Source: RUG563 sp024681215
Lineage (GTDB): Bacteria > Bacillota > Clostridia > Christensenellales > Aristaeellaceae
Assembly (NCBI GenBank): GCA_024681215.1
Contig: JAILBG010000018.1
Span: forward strand, 1-40,033
Length of the DNA: 40,033 bases
Direction: 5' to 3'
Notes under the pieces: model-generated
Told to the model about the DNA's origin: nothing
Seen by the model: the letters and a program-made list of their open reading frames with translations, nothing else
The model's database searches: none
Shown: positions 17,167 to 25,395 of the stretch, piece by piece
How the letters are laid out: every line of letters begins with the position of its first letter
How positions within the stretch are numbered: position 1 is the first letter of the stretch
Translations under genes and position numbers: made by a program

Positions 17167-19119
17167 TTACGGCCGGAATGCGCCGAGCACCCCGGCGCCG
17201 CTTCTAACGAAGGCGATGAACTCGCGTTTCTCCGCATGCACGCGGACCCACCGGCCGCCTTCGTACACTTTCCCGTCTTTGGTCAGCGTCCATTTGCCTT
17301 CCGGCAGGTATACTTCGCGTTCCGTCTGCCCCTGGACGGAGATGGGCGCGAAAAGGATATCGCCGCCGAACATGTACTGATCTCCCACAGTCCAGCAGAC
17401 CAGGTCCTGAGGAAAATCGAAAAACATGGGGCGCATCACCGGGATCCCGTGCTGAGAGGCTTCCTGCATGTGCTTCGCAATGTAGGGGATCAGGCGGCAG
17501 CGCAGGGCGATCAGGTCCCTCAGGATGGGCAGGTTTTCTTCCCCGAAGCTCCAGATCTCGTTGTCCCCGCCGCTGGGCTCCTTGATGTCCCGGCTCCGGT
17601 CGTGCCCGTCCCGGCTGCCGTGCAGCCGCATCACGGGGCAGAACACGCCGTACTGGAACCATCGCACGATCAGCTCCCGGAAATAATCGCTGCGGATGTC
17701 CCCGCCGTAAAAGCCGCCGATGTCGGTGGTCCACCAGGGCAGGCCGCACATGGCCATGTTCAGGCCGGATTTGATCTGCTCGGTCAGGCTCTCGAAGGTG
17801 GAGCGGATGTCCCCGGACCACACCAGCGTGCCGAAGCGCTGGGCGCCGGTATACGCCGCCCGGGACAGGGTAATGATATCCTCCCGGCCCATTTCCTTCA
17901 TGCCGTCGTAAACCAGCTGGCTGTAATAATACGGATAGAGCAGCGCCGTTTCGTCTCCCCGGCCCGCGTAGAGGATCAGGTTATCGAACTGCTCGGGATG
18001 GATCTCCGGCTCCGCCTCGTCGAACCAGAACAGGTCCACGCCGCTGTCGATATAGTTTTCCTTCAGCTTTTTCCACACATATTTCCGGCATTCCGGATTC
18101 GTAGGGTCGATCTCGGCCTGGGGGCCGTAAAAATCGAACACCCGGTTGCTGCCGCGGGCGGTGCGGATCAAAAGGTTGTGCTCCAGCATGTAATGATAGT
18201 TTTCGCTGTGCTCGTTGATGGTGGGCCACATGGAAACCATCAGGCGGATGCCCATTTTGTGCAGTTCCTCCGCCATCGCCCCGGGATCGGGCCAGTAAGC
18301 GGGGTCGAACCGGTAATCCCCCTGCTCCGTCCAGTGGAAATAGTCGATCACGATCACCGATAACGGCACGCCCAGCTCCCGATACTTCCGGGCCACCTCC
18401 AGCACCTGCTCCTGCCGCTCGTAGCGCAGCTTGCACTGCCAGAAGCCCAGGGCGTATTCCGGGATCATGGGGGCGTGGCCCGTCAGATCCGCCAGTTTTT
18501 CGCTGGCCTCCCGGGGACTGCCGGCGATGACCACGTAATCCATGGTTTTCGCGCAGTCGCTGTTCCAGCGGGTACGGTTGAAGCCCAGCTCCACGGTGCC
18601 GGTGGAGGGCATGTTCCAAAGGAAGCCGTACCCCAGGGAGGAATAGACGTAAGGGATGGCGGCCTTGGTGTTCACATGGCGCAGATCCACGGTGCAGCCC
18701 TTTTTGCTGAACACGTTCATCCTTTCGTGCCCCAGGCCGTAGAACTGCTCGTTTTCGTCGGGCTCAAAGGTGGCCCGTATGGCCCACAGGCCGCTGCCCA
18801 CGCTGCGGTAATTTCGGTAGCCCGTGGTGAAGGTCATTTCCGGCTGCTCCCGCAGGACCGCCCTCTCCCCGATGAAATAGGTGACCCGGCCCCACTTTTC
18901 AAACCAGACCTTCAGCCGCCCGGTCCGCAGCCATACGTCCTCCCCGTCCCGCCAGATCTCGGCCGCCGTTTCCCGGGGCAGCAGCGTCCAATCCTGCGTC
19001 TCCAGCCTGGAGGAAGCCGTGGCCTGGAAACGGATGCAGCCCTCCGCCGGCACGCTGACCACGCCCGTCTCCCCCGCCCGTGTGAACCAGATCCGGTTGT
19101 CCCGTATGACGAATTCCAT
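17167..19119 (-). CDS. GH31 glycoside hydrolase, likely alpha-xylosidase / alpha-glucosidase
   Basis: This 650-residue enzyme has no signal peptide. It has the GH31 N-terminal beta-sandwich (YGLGHERMNVFSKKG) and a TIM barrel: catalytic nucleophile Asp367 in DLFWFDEAEPE, the SGDIRSTFESL and GLPWWTTDIGGF segments, and LHGSRDGHDR, where the acid/base Asp normally sits or is close by, followed by the C-terminal beta domains. YicI-type alpha-xylosidases share WFDEAEPE-like spacing, so removal of xylose from xyloglucan oligosaccharides is the favoured activity; alpha-glucosidase is the alternative. ATG 19117-19119 has GGAGGG upstream; longer readings run into the promoter. It diverges from the GH43 gene. 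Confidence 0.85.
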   Translation of the reverse strand: MEFVIRDNRIWFTRAGETGVVSVPAEGCIRFQATASSRLETQDWTLLPRETAAEIWRDGEDVWLRTGRLKVWFEKWGRVTYFIGERAVLREQPEMTFTTGYRNYRSVGSGLWAIRATFEPDENEQFYGLGHERMNVFSKKGCTVDLRHVNTKAAIPYVYSSLGYGFLWNMPSTGTVELGFNRTRWNSDCAKTMDYVVIAGSPREASEKLADLTGHAPMIPEYALGFWQCKLRYERQEQVLEVARKYRELGVPLSVIVIDYFHWTEQGDYRFDPAYWPDPGAMAEELHKMGIRLMVSMWPTINEHSENYHYMLEHNLLIRTARGSNRVFDFYGPQAEIDPTNPECRKYVWKKLKENYIDSGVDLFWFDEAEPEIHPEQFDNLILYAGRGDETALLYPYYYSQLVYDGMKEMGREDIITLSRAAYTGAQRFGTLVWSGDIRSTFESLTEQIKSGLNMAMCGLPWWTTDIGGFYGGDIRSDYFRELIVRWFQYGVFCPVMRLHGSRDGHDRSRDIKEPSGGDNEIWSFGEENLPILRDLIALRCRLIPYIAKHMQEASQHGIPVMRPMFFDFPQDLVCWTVGDQYMFGGDILFAPISVQGQTEREVYLPEGKWTLTKDGKVYEGGRWVRVHAEKREFIAFVRSGAGVLGAFRP

Positions 19120-19184
19120 GGGTTTCCCTCCGCATCGCGTTTCTCCGGGGATATGCAGCGCGCATTTCGCGCCGCCCCGCATCA

Positions 19185-19190
19185 TTGTAG
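19185..19190 (-). promoter_or_regulatory. Probable -10 box of the GH31 gene
   Basis: TACAAT on the minus strand (plus ATTGTA), 66 bases upstream of the GH31 start. No convincing -35 is seen at 17-18 bases, which fits a promoter needing an activator. Confidence 0.35.
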
Positions 19191-19277
19191 CATGCGCCGG
19201 GAAAAAAAGCCAGAAAGAATGCGCGGTTTCATTGTCCAAAATTCATCGGCCGCCCTGGCGTTTTTCCTCTGATCTGG

Positions 19278-19283
19278 TATAAT
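19278..19283 (+). promoter_or_regulatory. Extended -10 promoter of the GH43 gene
   Basis: TATAAT preceded by TGG (extended -10), with CTGGCG 17 bases upstream as a weak -35; the GH43 start is 57 bases downstream. Confidence 0.55.
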
Positions 19284-19339
19284 TGTCATGCGTTCATCCG
19301 CCGCATTACAGGCAGTGTTTTCAGCAGGAGGGACCCGAA

Positions 19340-20827
19340 ATGGAACAGCTTGTCCCCGTCACCGGCAGCGCCTACGTCACCTGCAGCGATTTTCCGGACC
19401 CGGACGTGATCCGCGTGGGCGATACCTGGTACATGATCTCCACCACCATGTATTTCCTGCCCGGCGGCGTGCTGCTTAGGTCCTGGGACCTGATGCACTG
19501 GGAGGTCTGCGGCCATGTGTTCCGCCGCCTGGAGGACAACCCCGCCTGGCGCCTGGAGGACGGAAAAAACGTCTACGGCAAGGGCATGTGGGCCGCCAGC
19601 CTGCGGTATCACCGGGGCTGCTTCTACGCGGTGTTCTGCGCCAACGATTCCCATAAAACCTATCTTTACCGCGCCCCGGACGTCGCTGGCCCCTGGGAGC
19701 GCATCGGCACGGAGGGATTTTACCACGACGCTTCGCTGCTGTTCGACGACGACGGACGGTCGTACATCGTATACGGCAACCGGCAGATCCGTCTGACCGA
19801 GCTGAAGGACGATCTCTCCGGCCCCAAACCCGGCGGACTGGACCGGGTGATCGCCGACAGCGGGCCGGGCGGCTTCCTGGGCTACGAGGGCAGCCACATT
19901 TACAAAATCAACGGGTATTATTACCTTTTTGTCATTCATTCCCGGAAGGACCGCTGGCGGCGGGTGGAAAGCTGCCTGCGGACGGACAGCCTCGACGGCG
20001 AATTCATCGGCCGCGTCATCTTTGACGAAGACCTGGGCTACCGCGGCGCGGGGATCGCCCAAGGGCCCGTGGCGGACTCTCCGGACGGCCGCTGGTGGGC
20101 GCTGTGGATGCAGGATATGGGGGCGGTAGGCCGCTGCCCGGTGCTCATCCCCTTGCGATGGGAAGACGGCTGGCCCGTGCCGGAAAAGGGCCTGGCCCGG
20201 GTGACCGCCTTCAGCACCCGGCCGGACCGCGTCTGTAAGCCGCTGGCCCCGGAAAAAGCGCCGTTCACGGATGAAAACGTGTGGGAATGGAACCACCTGC
20301 CGGACCCGGCGGGCTTTACCCTGGACGGCGGAACGCTGACCCTGACGGCGCGGCGGACGAGCCCCTCCCTCCCCCAGACGCAGAACATCCTGACCCGCCG
20401 GGCCGTATTCCCCCGGACCGCCGTTTCCGTCCGCGTGGAGGGCGGCGCCCTCCGGGACGGCGACGCGGCGGGCCTGTGCTGCCTGCAGGCGAAATGGCGG
20501 TACATCGCCCTGCGGCGGGAAGGGGAAAGGCTGTTCCTCGCGTACGGGCAGGAGGGCCGGCCGGAAGAAAAGCTGCTGGCCCTGCCCGAAAACGTCACGT
20601 CGGCGCGTCTGCGAATGGACATGCAGTTCTGGGGCGAGCCCGCGGACACCGTTTTCTTCCGCGGAGAAGCCGGCGGCGTAGAAACGCCGGTCCGCAGCGC
20701 GGAGATGGTTTTCAGCCTGCAGCATTTCACCGGCAACCGCCCGGGCCTGTTCCTGACGGCGGAAAAGGAGACCGGCGGCTGCGCCGTGTTTACCGATTTT
20801 TCGTTTCACGCGCCGCAGCTGCCGTAA
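19340..20827 (+). CDS. GH43 beta-xylosidase / alpha-arabinofuranosidase
   Basis: A 495-residue cytoplasmic enzyme. The five-bladed propeller begins SDFPDPDVIRVGDTWYMIS, with the general base Asp20 in PDP. The acid Glu183 is in LGYEGSHIYKINGYYYLF, and VADSPDGRWWALW is a typical late blade. From about residue 320 there is a beta-sandwich (the xylosidase C-terminal, concanavalin-like module). It lacks a signal peptide, so it acts on imported oligosaccharides. AGGAGGG precedes ATG 19340, giving the family's usual N-terminus. It is transcribed away from GH31 and toward the GH10 gene. GH43 members vary in activity, so xylosidase versus arabinofuranosidase stays open. Confidence 0.88.
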   Translation: MEQLVPVTGSAYVTCSDFPDPDVIRVGDTWYMISTTMYFLPGGVLLRSWDLMHWEVCGHVFRRLEDNPAWRLEDGKNVYGKGMWAASLRYHRGCFYAVFCANDSHKTYLYRAPDVAGPWERIGTEGFYHDASLLFDDDGRSYIVYGNRQIRLTELKDDLSGPKPGGLDRVIADSGPGGFLGYEGSHIYKINGYYYLFVIHSRKDRWRRVESCLRTDSLDGEFIGRVIFDEDLGYRGAGIAQGPVADSPDGRWWALWMQDMGAVGRCPVLIPLRWEDGWPVPEKGLARVTAFSTRPDRVCKPLAPEKAPFTDENVWEWNHLPDPAGFTLDGGTLTLTARRTSPSLPQTQNILTRRAVFPRTAVSVRVEGGALRDGDAAGLCCLQAKWRYIALRREGERLFLAYGQEGRPEEKLLALPENVTSARLRMDMQFWGEPADTVFFRGEAGGVETPVRSAEMVFSLQHFTGNRPGLFLTAEKETGGCAVFTDFSFHAPQLP

Positions 20828-20850
20828 CGCTTTTGCCATTCATCAAAAAA

Positions 20851-20890
20851 CGCCCGGCGGGAAGAACAGCTTTCCGTCGGGCGCATGTTT
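20851..20890. terminator. Bidirectional terminator between GH43 and GH10
   Basis: A 10-bp stem (CGCCCGGCGG 20851-20860 with 20874-20883, one G-U) with A-run upstream and a seven-T run (20888-20894) downstream sits between the two convergent genes. Confidence 0.85.
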
Positions 20891-20892
20891 TT

Positions 20893-22110
20893 TTATCCCA
20901 GCTGTACGGTATCGTGCCTGTCTCCGTCCAGCGAAAGGACAGCCGTTCCGCTGTCGGTGCGGAGGAGGTAATCGCCCTTGAAGCCGGTAAAGGAGAGGCG
21001 GCCGTTTTCATCCGTTTTCAGCGTTTCATGGGTCTCCCACGCGCCATGGATCAGGCTTTTCAGCGCGTGATAGGCCGGTTTTTCGCTGTTGTCCGCATGC
21101 ACGAAGCCCGAGGGGGCTTTCAGCCAGCAGCCGTCGTTGAAATCCCAGGTGGTGATGGCCTCCACCAGCGGATGGGTAAACAGCACGCCGTACATTTCCG
21201 CGATCTCCCGGGCCTGCCTGTCCTCCCCCTCCGGAGTGCTGGGCCATTCGGGCACCTGCCAGTCGTTCAGGTCCTCGATGTACGCGGGCATAAGCGCGCC
21301 GGAAATCAGGGTGTTTTCGGTAAAATGGATCGGCAGGCCGAAGCGGGAAAAGCGCGTCAGCACGTCGTTCAGCTTTTCCAATCCCCAATACCCCTGGTGC
21401 TGATGGCTCTGGATGCCGATGGCGCCGATGGGCACATCCGCCTCCAGCAGCTCCTCCAGCAGCTTTTCATAGGCCGGGCCGGTGTTGAAATCGTTGATGA
21501 GCAGAACGGCGCCGGGATCGCTCTCCTTCGCCGCGGCGAACACCTCCTTCACCAGGCGGACACGGCCCAGATCCCGGCAGATGCGGGTAACGGCGTTATC
21601 GTACTTATCGAAGATCGGCATGATCACCGTTTCGTTGATCACATCCCACAGCCCGATGACGCCCTTATAGGCCGTCACGTCCCGGCGGATGCGCGCGATC
21701 TGGCGGCGGAGGATTTCCGCGTTGTCATACTGCATCAGCCAGGGGGCGCAGGCGGTGTGCCAGCACAGGGGATGGCCCTTCACCGCGACGCCCCTTTCCC
21801 GCAGCCACTTCGCCGCCGCCATGGTTTCGGCATAGGCGGTCTGCCCATCCACGGGCTCGTACCGGCCCCAGTAAAAGGGCAGCGTGCCGTAATTGAACAA
21901 TGAAAGCTATTTATCCATGCGTTCCCGCAGGAAGGCCTTCTGCCCTTCCTCCGCCGTTTTCATCATCGCCACGGCGTCGAAAGCGCCGCAGCCGAACAGA
22001 AACCGGTGGGTCTGCTGATCCACCCGGACAGGCCGGTTTCCCGCCGGCGTCCCGTCCGGGTTCAGAAGCTGCAGACGGGCCTTTGCCCGGCGGTGCGTCA
22101 GCTGATCCAT
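20893..22110 (-). CDS. GH10 endo-1,4-beta-xylanase, interrupted by one in-frame TAG
   Basis: ATG 22108-22110 (AGGAGGG upstream) to TAA 20893-20895 is 405 sense positions, broken by TAG at 21907-21909 (codon 68). The sequence before it is a normal GH10 lead-in (LNPDGTPAGNRPVRVDQ, HRFLFGCGAFD); after it LFNYGTLPFYWGRYEP continues the family alignment without a gap. The catalytic acid/base Glu160 (WDVINE) and nucleophile Glu265 (HFTEN), plus HPLCWHTA and NDFNTGP, are all intact. There is no signal peptide, so it is a cytoplasmic xylanase cutting imported xylo-oligosaccharides, in keeping with the neighbouring GH43 and GH31. A TTG just after the TAG could restart translation but lacks a ribosome site and would lose the first barrel strand. 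Confidence 0.85.
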
Positions 22111-22186
22111 TTTATTTCCCTCCTGCTCCGATGCGGCGGTTTTCCGTTTGTCCTGCCGCGGCTCTCCCGGGCATGCGGCGGACCGT

Positions 22187-22786
22187 TCACATTTTCAGCA
22201 CATAATCGTCGCCGTCTTTCCGGTATCCCATTTTCGTCATGTAATCCACGTGCTTGGAAGCGTCCATTCTGAACACGAGGGTCCTCAAGCCCCTCTGCTT
22301 CAGCTGCGCGTACAGGAAACGCCCGACGGAGGTATCCCGGTATGCCGGCGCGGCATAGTCCAGCAGGATCTCCGCTTCGTCCGGCGCGCTTCCCCGCTTT
22401 GCTATGAAAACGCCGGCCGGATTGTTATCGCAGCACGCGAGAAAAACCAGATCCGCCTGCAATCCCTGCGCGGAAAAATCCGGAAACCAGGCGCGGATAT
22501 CCGCCGATTTTTTTTCAAGAAAATAGGAAACATAGCCGTCCCCGAGATCCGTGTCGATCAGATCATACTGCTTCTGATCCCGGAACAGGCGGAAAAGCTG
22601 GAAAACATTGATCCCGATCAGGCACAGATTCATAAGCGCCGTGGGATAGGAGCCGATCACCAGGGCATAGGCCGTAAAAATGACGCATCCGACGGTGTTG
22701 ACCACGCGCAGCTTCACGATGGACGTCATCAGCATGGAAAACACCACCAGCGCGGAACCGAGATAGCCGATCAATTCAATTATCAT
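22187..22786 (-). CDS. YgjV-like membrane domain fused to a GNAT acetyltransferase domain
   Basis: This 199-residue protein is bipartite. Residues 1-~80 form three to four membrane segments with the YgjV-type pattern (IGYLGSALVVFSMLMTSIVKLRVVNTVG, YPTALMNLCLIGINVFQL). Residues ~95-199 look like a GNAT domain (ACCDNNPAGVFIAKRG, LLDYAAPAYRDTSVGRFLYAQLKQRG, DYMTKMGYRKDGDDYVLKM). The substrate is unknown. The ribosome site before ATG 22784-22786 is weak. It lies 65 bases after the deaminase gene and 76 bases before GH10 with no terminator between them, so co-transcription with the xylanase is possible. Confidence 0.75.
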   Translation of the reverse strand: MIIELIGYLGSALVVFSMLMTSIVKLRVVNTVGCVIFTAYALVIGSYPTALMNLCLIGINVFQLFRLFRDQKQYDLIDTDLGDGYVSYFLEKKSADIRAWFPDFSAQGLQADLVFLACCDNNPAGVFIAKRGSAPDEAEILLDYAAPAYRDTSVGRFLYAQLKQRGLRTLVFRMDASKHVDYMTKMGYRKDGDDYVLKM

Positions 22787-22851
22787 TTTGCGTTCGTCTC
22801 TTTGTCCGAGCGTTTCTCCGTCGTTTCATTCCTTTTGCGCGGGCCGTATGC

Positions 22852-23409
22852 TCAATAGATCGTATGCTCCATTTCCGTATACAGGGCGAAGAGTTCCAGG
22901 CACGCGTCCCGGTCCACGCAAACCAGATAATCGCCCAGCTGTTCCCTGTCCCCGGACAGGGAATCAAAGGCTTCGTCCCGGAAGCCGATCAGCGCGTTGT
23001 CCTCAATGGTGCAGCCGTAATACACCCTGCCGATATTCGCCCACAGGCACGCAAACAGACACATGGGGCATGGCTCTCCGGTGGTATAAAGCTCGCACCC
23101 CGTCAGGTCGTAGGTGCCCATTTTCGCGCAGGCGTCCCGGATGGCGGATATCTCGCCGTGGCAGGTGGGATCGTTATTGGCCAGCACCATGTTGTGCCCC
23201 TGGCCGACGATCTCTCCGTCCCGCACGATCACCGCGCCGAAGGGGCCGCCATGACGCAGGGTGATCCCCTCGACGGCCTCCTCGATGGCGGTCTGCATGT
23301 AGACGTTTTCCGCTTCGATGAGCAATCCGGCCGTATCGGGAACAGGCTCGGCCAGGCAGACGGAGCAGCTGAGCAGCGCCAGGATCAGAACAAACAAAAG
23401 CTTCTTCAT
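22852..23409 (-). CDS. Exported nucleobase/nucleoside deaminase (guanine deaminase/TadA-like fold)
   Basis: This 185-residue protein has a zinc-dependent deaminase domain: His84-Gly-Glu86 in DPTCHGEISAIRDAC and the zinc cysteines 114 and 117 in GEPCPMC, with YTTGEPCPMCLFACLWAN and VYYGCTIEDNALIGFRDE as in guanine deaminases. Before the domain is a hydrophobic N-terminus, MKKLLFVLILALLSCSVCLAEP, that looks like a signal peptide, with a possible lipobox at Cys15. Cytidine/guanine deaminases normally act in the cytoplasm, so export is unusual. The first of the two motif residues reads HGE, not HAE; I believe this occurs in a subset of the family. The gene follows the alcohol dehydrogenase by 112 bases. 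Confidence 0.8.
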   Translation of the reverse strand: MKKLLFVLILALLSCSVCLAEPVPDTAGLLIEAENVYMQTAIEEAVEGITLRHGGPFGAVIVRDGEIVGQGHNMVLANNDPTCHGEISAIRDACAKMGTYDLTGCELYTTGEPCPMCLFACLWANIGRVYYGCTIEDNALIGFRDEAFDSLSGDREQLGDYLVCVDRDACLELFALYTEMEHTIY

Positions 23410-23521
23410 GGTTGTTCCCTCCTACGCATGTTTTTTAGCAGTTTCCGGCCCGTAACGCCCATCCTCCCGCCGGGAATCACCCGGATCGCGGGGCGGGCCG
23501 GACCTCCGGGCGGGAGTAAAG

Positions 23522-24697
23522 TCAAACCATCATGCGGTAAATGTTCGCGCAGTCCTCCTCATCCAGCGTCACGAAGCCGGAAATGCTGCCCTGCCGCCCG
23601 TCGCCCCGGCACAGGGCCTCCACCAGCGCGGGGATATCCTCCTCCTTCGCGCCCAGCTCGGCAAAATTCCGGGGCATGCCGATGGACGTGAGGAAATTCC
23701 GCAGCGCTTCGATGCCCGCCCGCGCGGTGTTTTCGGGGTGGGCAAAATCCATCTGGCAACCCCAGACCCGCACGGCCACCTGGGCAAAACGCATCACGTC
23801 GTGCTCCATCACATAGGTGAATACCGCCGGCATGGTCACCGCCAGGCCCGCGCCGTGGGCGCAGTCGTACAGGGCGGAGAGCTCGTGCTCGATGTTGTGG
23901 CTGTTCCAGTCCTGGCTGCGGCCCACGCCGCAGGAATTATTGTGGGCCATCATCCCGGCCCACATGATGTTGGCGCGGGCGTCGTAGTTATTTGGATCGG
24001 CGATGACCCGGGGGCCTTCGTGGATCATGGTGAGCAGCAGCGCTTCGATCAGGCGGTCGGTCACTTCCACTTCTTTGGTGTTGGTAAGATACCGCTCATA
24101 CAGGTGGGCCATGATGTCGGTGATGCCCGCGGCGGTCTGGTAGGGCGGCAGGGTCTGGGTCAGGGCGGGGTTCAGGATGGAAAACCGGGGACGGATGGCG
24201 TCGCCGCTGGCCCCGCGCTTGAACATGCCCTCCTCCTTGGTGATGACGCTGTCCGGGCTGCCCTCGCTGCCGGCGGCGGCGATGGTGAGCACCGTGCCCA
24301 CGGGCAGAGCCCGTTCAATGGGCTTCCCGCTGTAAAAATCCCAGAAATCCCCATCGTACACCGTGCCGGCGGCGATGGCCTTCGCGGAGTCGATCACGCT
24401 GCCGCCGCCCACCGCCAGGATAAAGTCGATCTTCTCCCGGCGGCACAGCCCGATCCCTTCGTACACCAGGCCGCTGCGGGGATTGGGCTGCACCCCGCCC
24501 AGCAGCACGTAGGGAACGCCCTCCTTCTCCAGGGATTCCTGCACCCGGCCGATGAGCCCGGAGCGCAGGGCGCTGCCCCCGCCGTAATGGATCAGCGCCC
24601 TGGTGCCGCCAAAGCGCTTCACCAGGCTGCCGGCGCGGCTTTCGGTGTCTTTGCCGAATACGAAGCAGGTAGGGGAATAAAAGGTAAAGTTCTCCAT
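23522..24697 (-). CDS. Iron-containing alcohol dehydrogenase (butanol dehydrogenase-like)
   Basis: This 391-residue enzyme has an N-terminal NAD(P)-binding part with VGGGSVIDSAKAIA (about residues 95-110) and a helical metal domain with GITDIMAHLYERY and SHNIEHELSALYDCAHGAGLAVTMP, which provide the Asp and three His of the Fe/Zn site. This is the pattern of BdhA/YqhD-type enzymes that reduce aldehydes during fermentation. AGGAAGG precedes ATG 24695-24697, which gives the family's MENFTFYSPTCFVFGK start. The promoter at 24744-24773 drives it as a single gene or together with the deaminase. Confidence 0.9.
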   Translation of the reverse strand: MENFTFYSPTCFVFGKDTESRAGSLVKRFGGTRALIHYGGGSALRSGLIGRVQESLEKEGVPYVLLGGVQPNPRSGLVYEGIGLCRREKIDFILAVGGGSVIDSAKAIAAGTVYDGDFWDFYSGKPIERALPVGTVLTIAAAGSEGSPDSVITKEEGMFKRGASGDAIRPRFSILNPALTQTLPPYQTAAGITDIMAHLYERYLTNTKEVEVTDRLIEALLLTMIHEGPRVIADPNNYDARANIMWAGMMAHNNSCGVGRSQDWNSHNIEHELSALYDCAHGAGLAVTMPAVFTYVMEHDVMRFAQVAVRVWGCQMDFAHPENTARAGIEALRNFLTSIGMPRNFAELGAKEEDIPALVEALCRGDGRQGSISGFVTLDEEDCANIYRMMV

Positions 24698-24743
24698 ACG
24701 ATCCTTCCTTTCCAGGCTGACGGACAGATTTGTTTCTGATCCC

Positions 24744-24773
24744 ATCATAAACTGAAAGCTCCCGCCGCGTCAA
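24744..24773 (-). promoter_or_regulatory. Sigma-A promoter of the alcohol dehydrogenase gene
   Basis: On the minus strand TTGACG (plus 24768-24773), 18 bases, TATGAT (plus 24744-24749), 46 bases upstream of the start codon. Confidence 0.75.
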
Positions 24774-24850
24774 TCGCTTCCAGGGGGGAATTTTCTATGC
24801 TCTTTCATTTCCCAGCCGTCAAAAAGCACGCTTTCCTTCCGTTCGCCCGT

Positions 24851-25309
24851 TCATTCCTCCAGCGCCCAGGATGTCAGCCGTCCCCCCGGCGCGTAGACCA
24901 GCTTCAGGGAAAAGCAGTCCCCGCGGGTGCGCAACAGCGGCAGGAAGACCCGGTCGCCCTCCCAGAGGGGCAATCGATCCACCTCCTCCATCGGCACCCA
25001 CCGGAGCGTCCCCTCCGGGCACGCGGGCAGCGCAGCCGCGTCCGTGCGGGCGGTGTACAGGAAGGTCAATTCGTTCCCCCAGTCCGGCAGGATGAAGGTG
25101 ATCACGCCCCGCAGCCGCAGCTCCTTCAGCTCGATCCCCGCTTCCTCCCGGGCTTCCCTGCGCACGCACTCCTCCGGGGATTCGTTTTCCTCCAGGTGGC
25201 CGCCGATGCCGATCCACTTTCCCGCGTTTTCATCCACGGCCTTTTTTACCCGGTACAGCATCAGCCAGCAGCCGTCCTTTTCCACATAGCAGAGCGTCGT
25301 CAGCCGCAC
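24851..25309 (-). CDS. NUDIX hydrolase, MutT/8-oxo-dGTPase-like
   Basis: This 152-residue enzyme carries a perfect Nudix box, GX5EX7REUXEEXGU, from GHLEENE through CVRREAREEAGI (about residues 36-58). The surrounding TLCYVEKDGCWLMLYR and KWIGIGGH are those of MutT/MTH1-like enzymes that clear oxidised nucleotides or similar diphosphates. The start is GTG 25307-25309, with GGGGGAGG six bases upstream; upstream in-frame codons cross the preceding terminator. It is a single gene downstream of the tyrosine-kinase operon's terminator. Confidence 0.88.
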   Translation of the reverse strand: MRLTTLCYVEKDGCWLMLYRVKKAVDENAGKWIGIGGHLEENESPEECVRREAREEAGIELKELRLRGVITFILPDWGNELTFLYTARTDAAALPACPEGTLRWVPMEEVDRLPLWEGDRVFLPLLRTRGDCFSLKLVYAPGGRLTSWALEE

Positions 25310-25344
25310 GCGCGCCTCCCCCTTTCTTTTTCCGCTCAGAGCAG

Positions 25345-25380
25345 AAAAACCCCGGCCTGCCTGTGCCAGACAAGCCGGGG
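25345..25380 (-). terminator. Terminator of the CpsC/CpsD operon
   Basis: CCCCGGC (25350-25356) pairs with GCCGGGG (25374-25380), with further partial pairing inside; on the minus strand the stem is followed by TTTTTC. It is 16 bases past the kinase stop. Confidence 0.85.
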
Positions 25381-25395
25381 ATCCCGCGCCGTTTC

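Noticed and set aside
19225..19245. A third TTTGGAC box upstream of GH31
   Set aside because: Only one half-site is present (TTTTGGACAAT on the minus strand) without an 11-bp partner.
23464..23516. Perfect 8-bp inverted repeat CTCCCGCC/GGCGGGAG after the alcohol dehydrogenase
   Set aside because: The loop is 37 bases and there is no T-run, so I do not call it a terminator.
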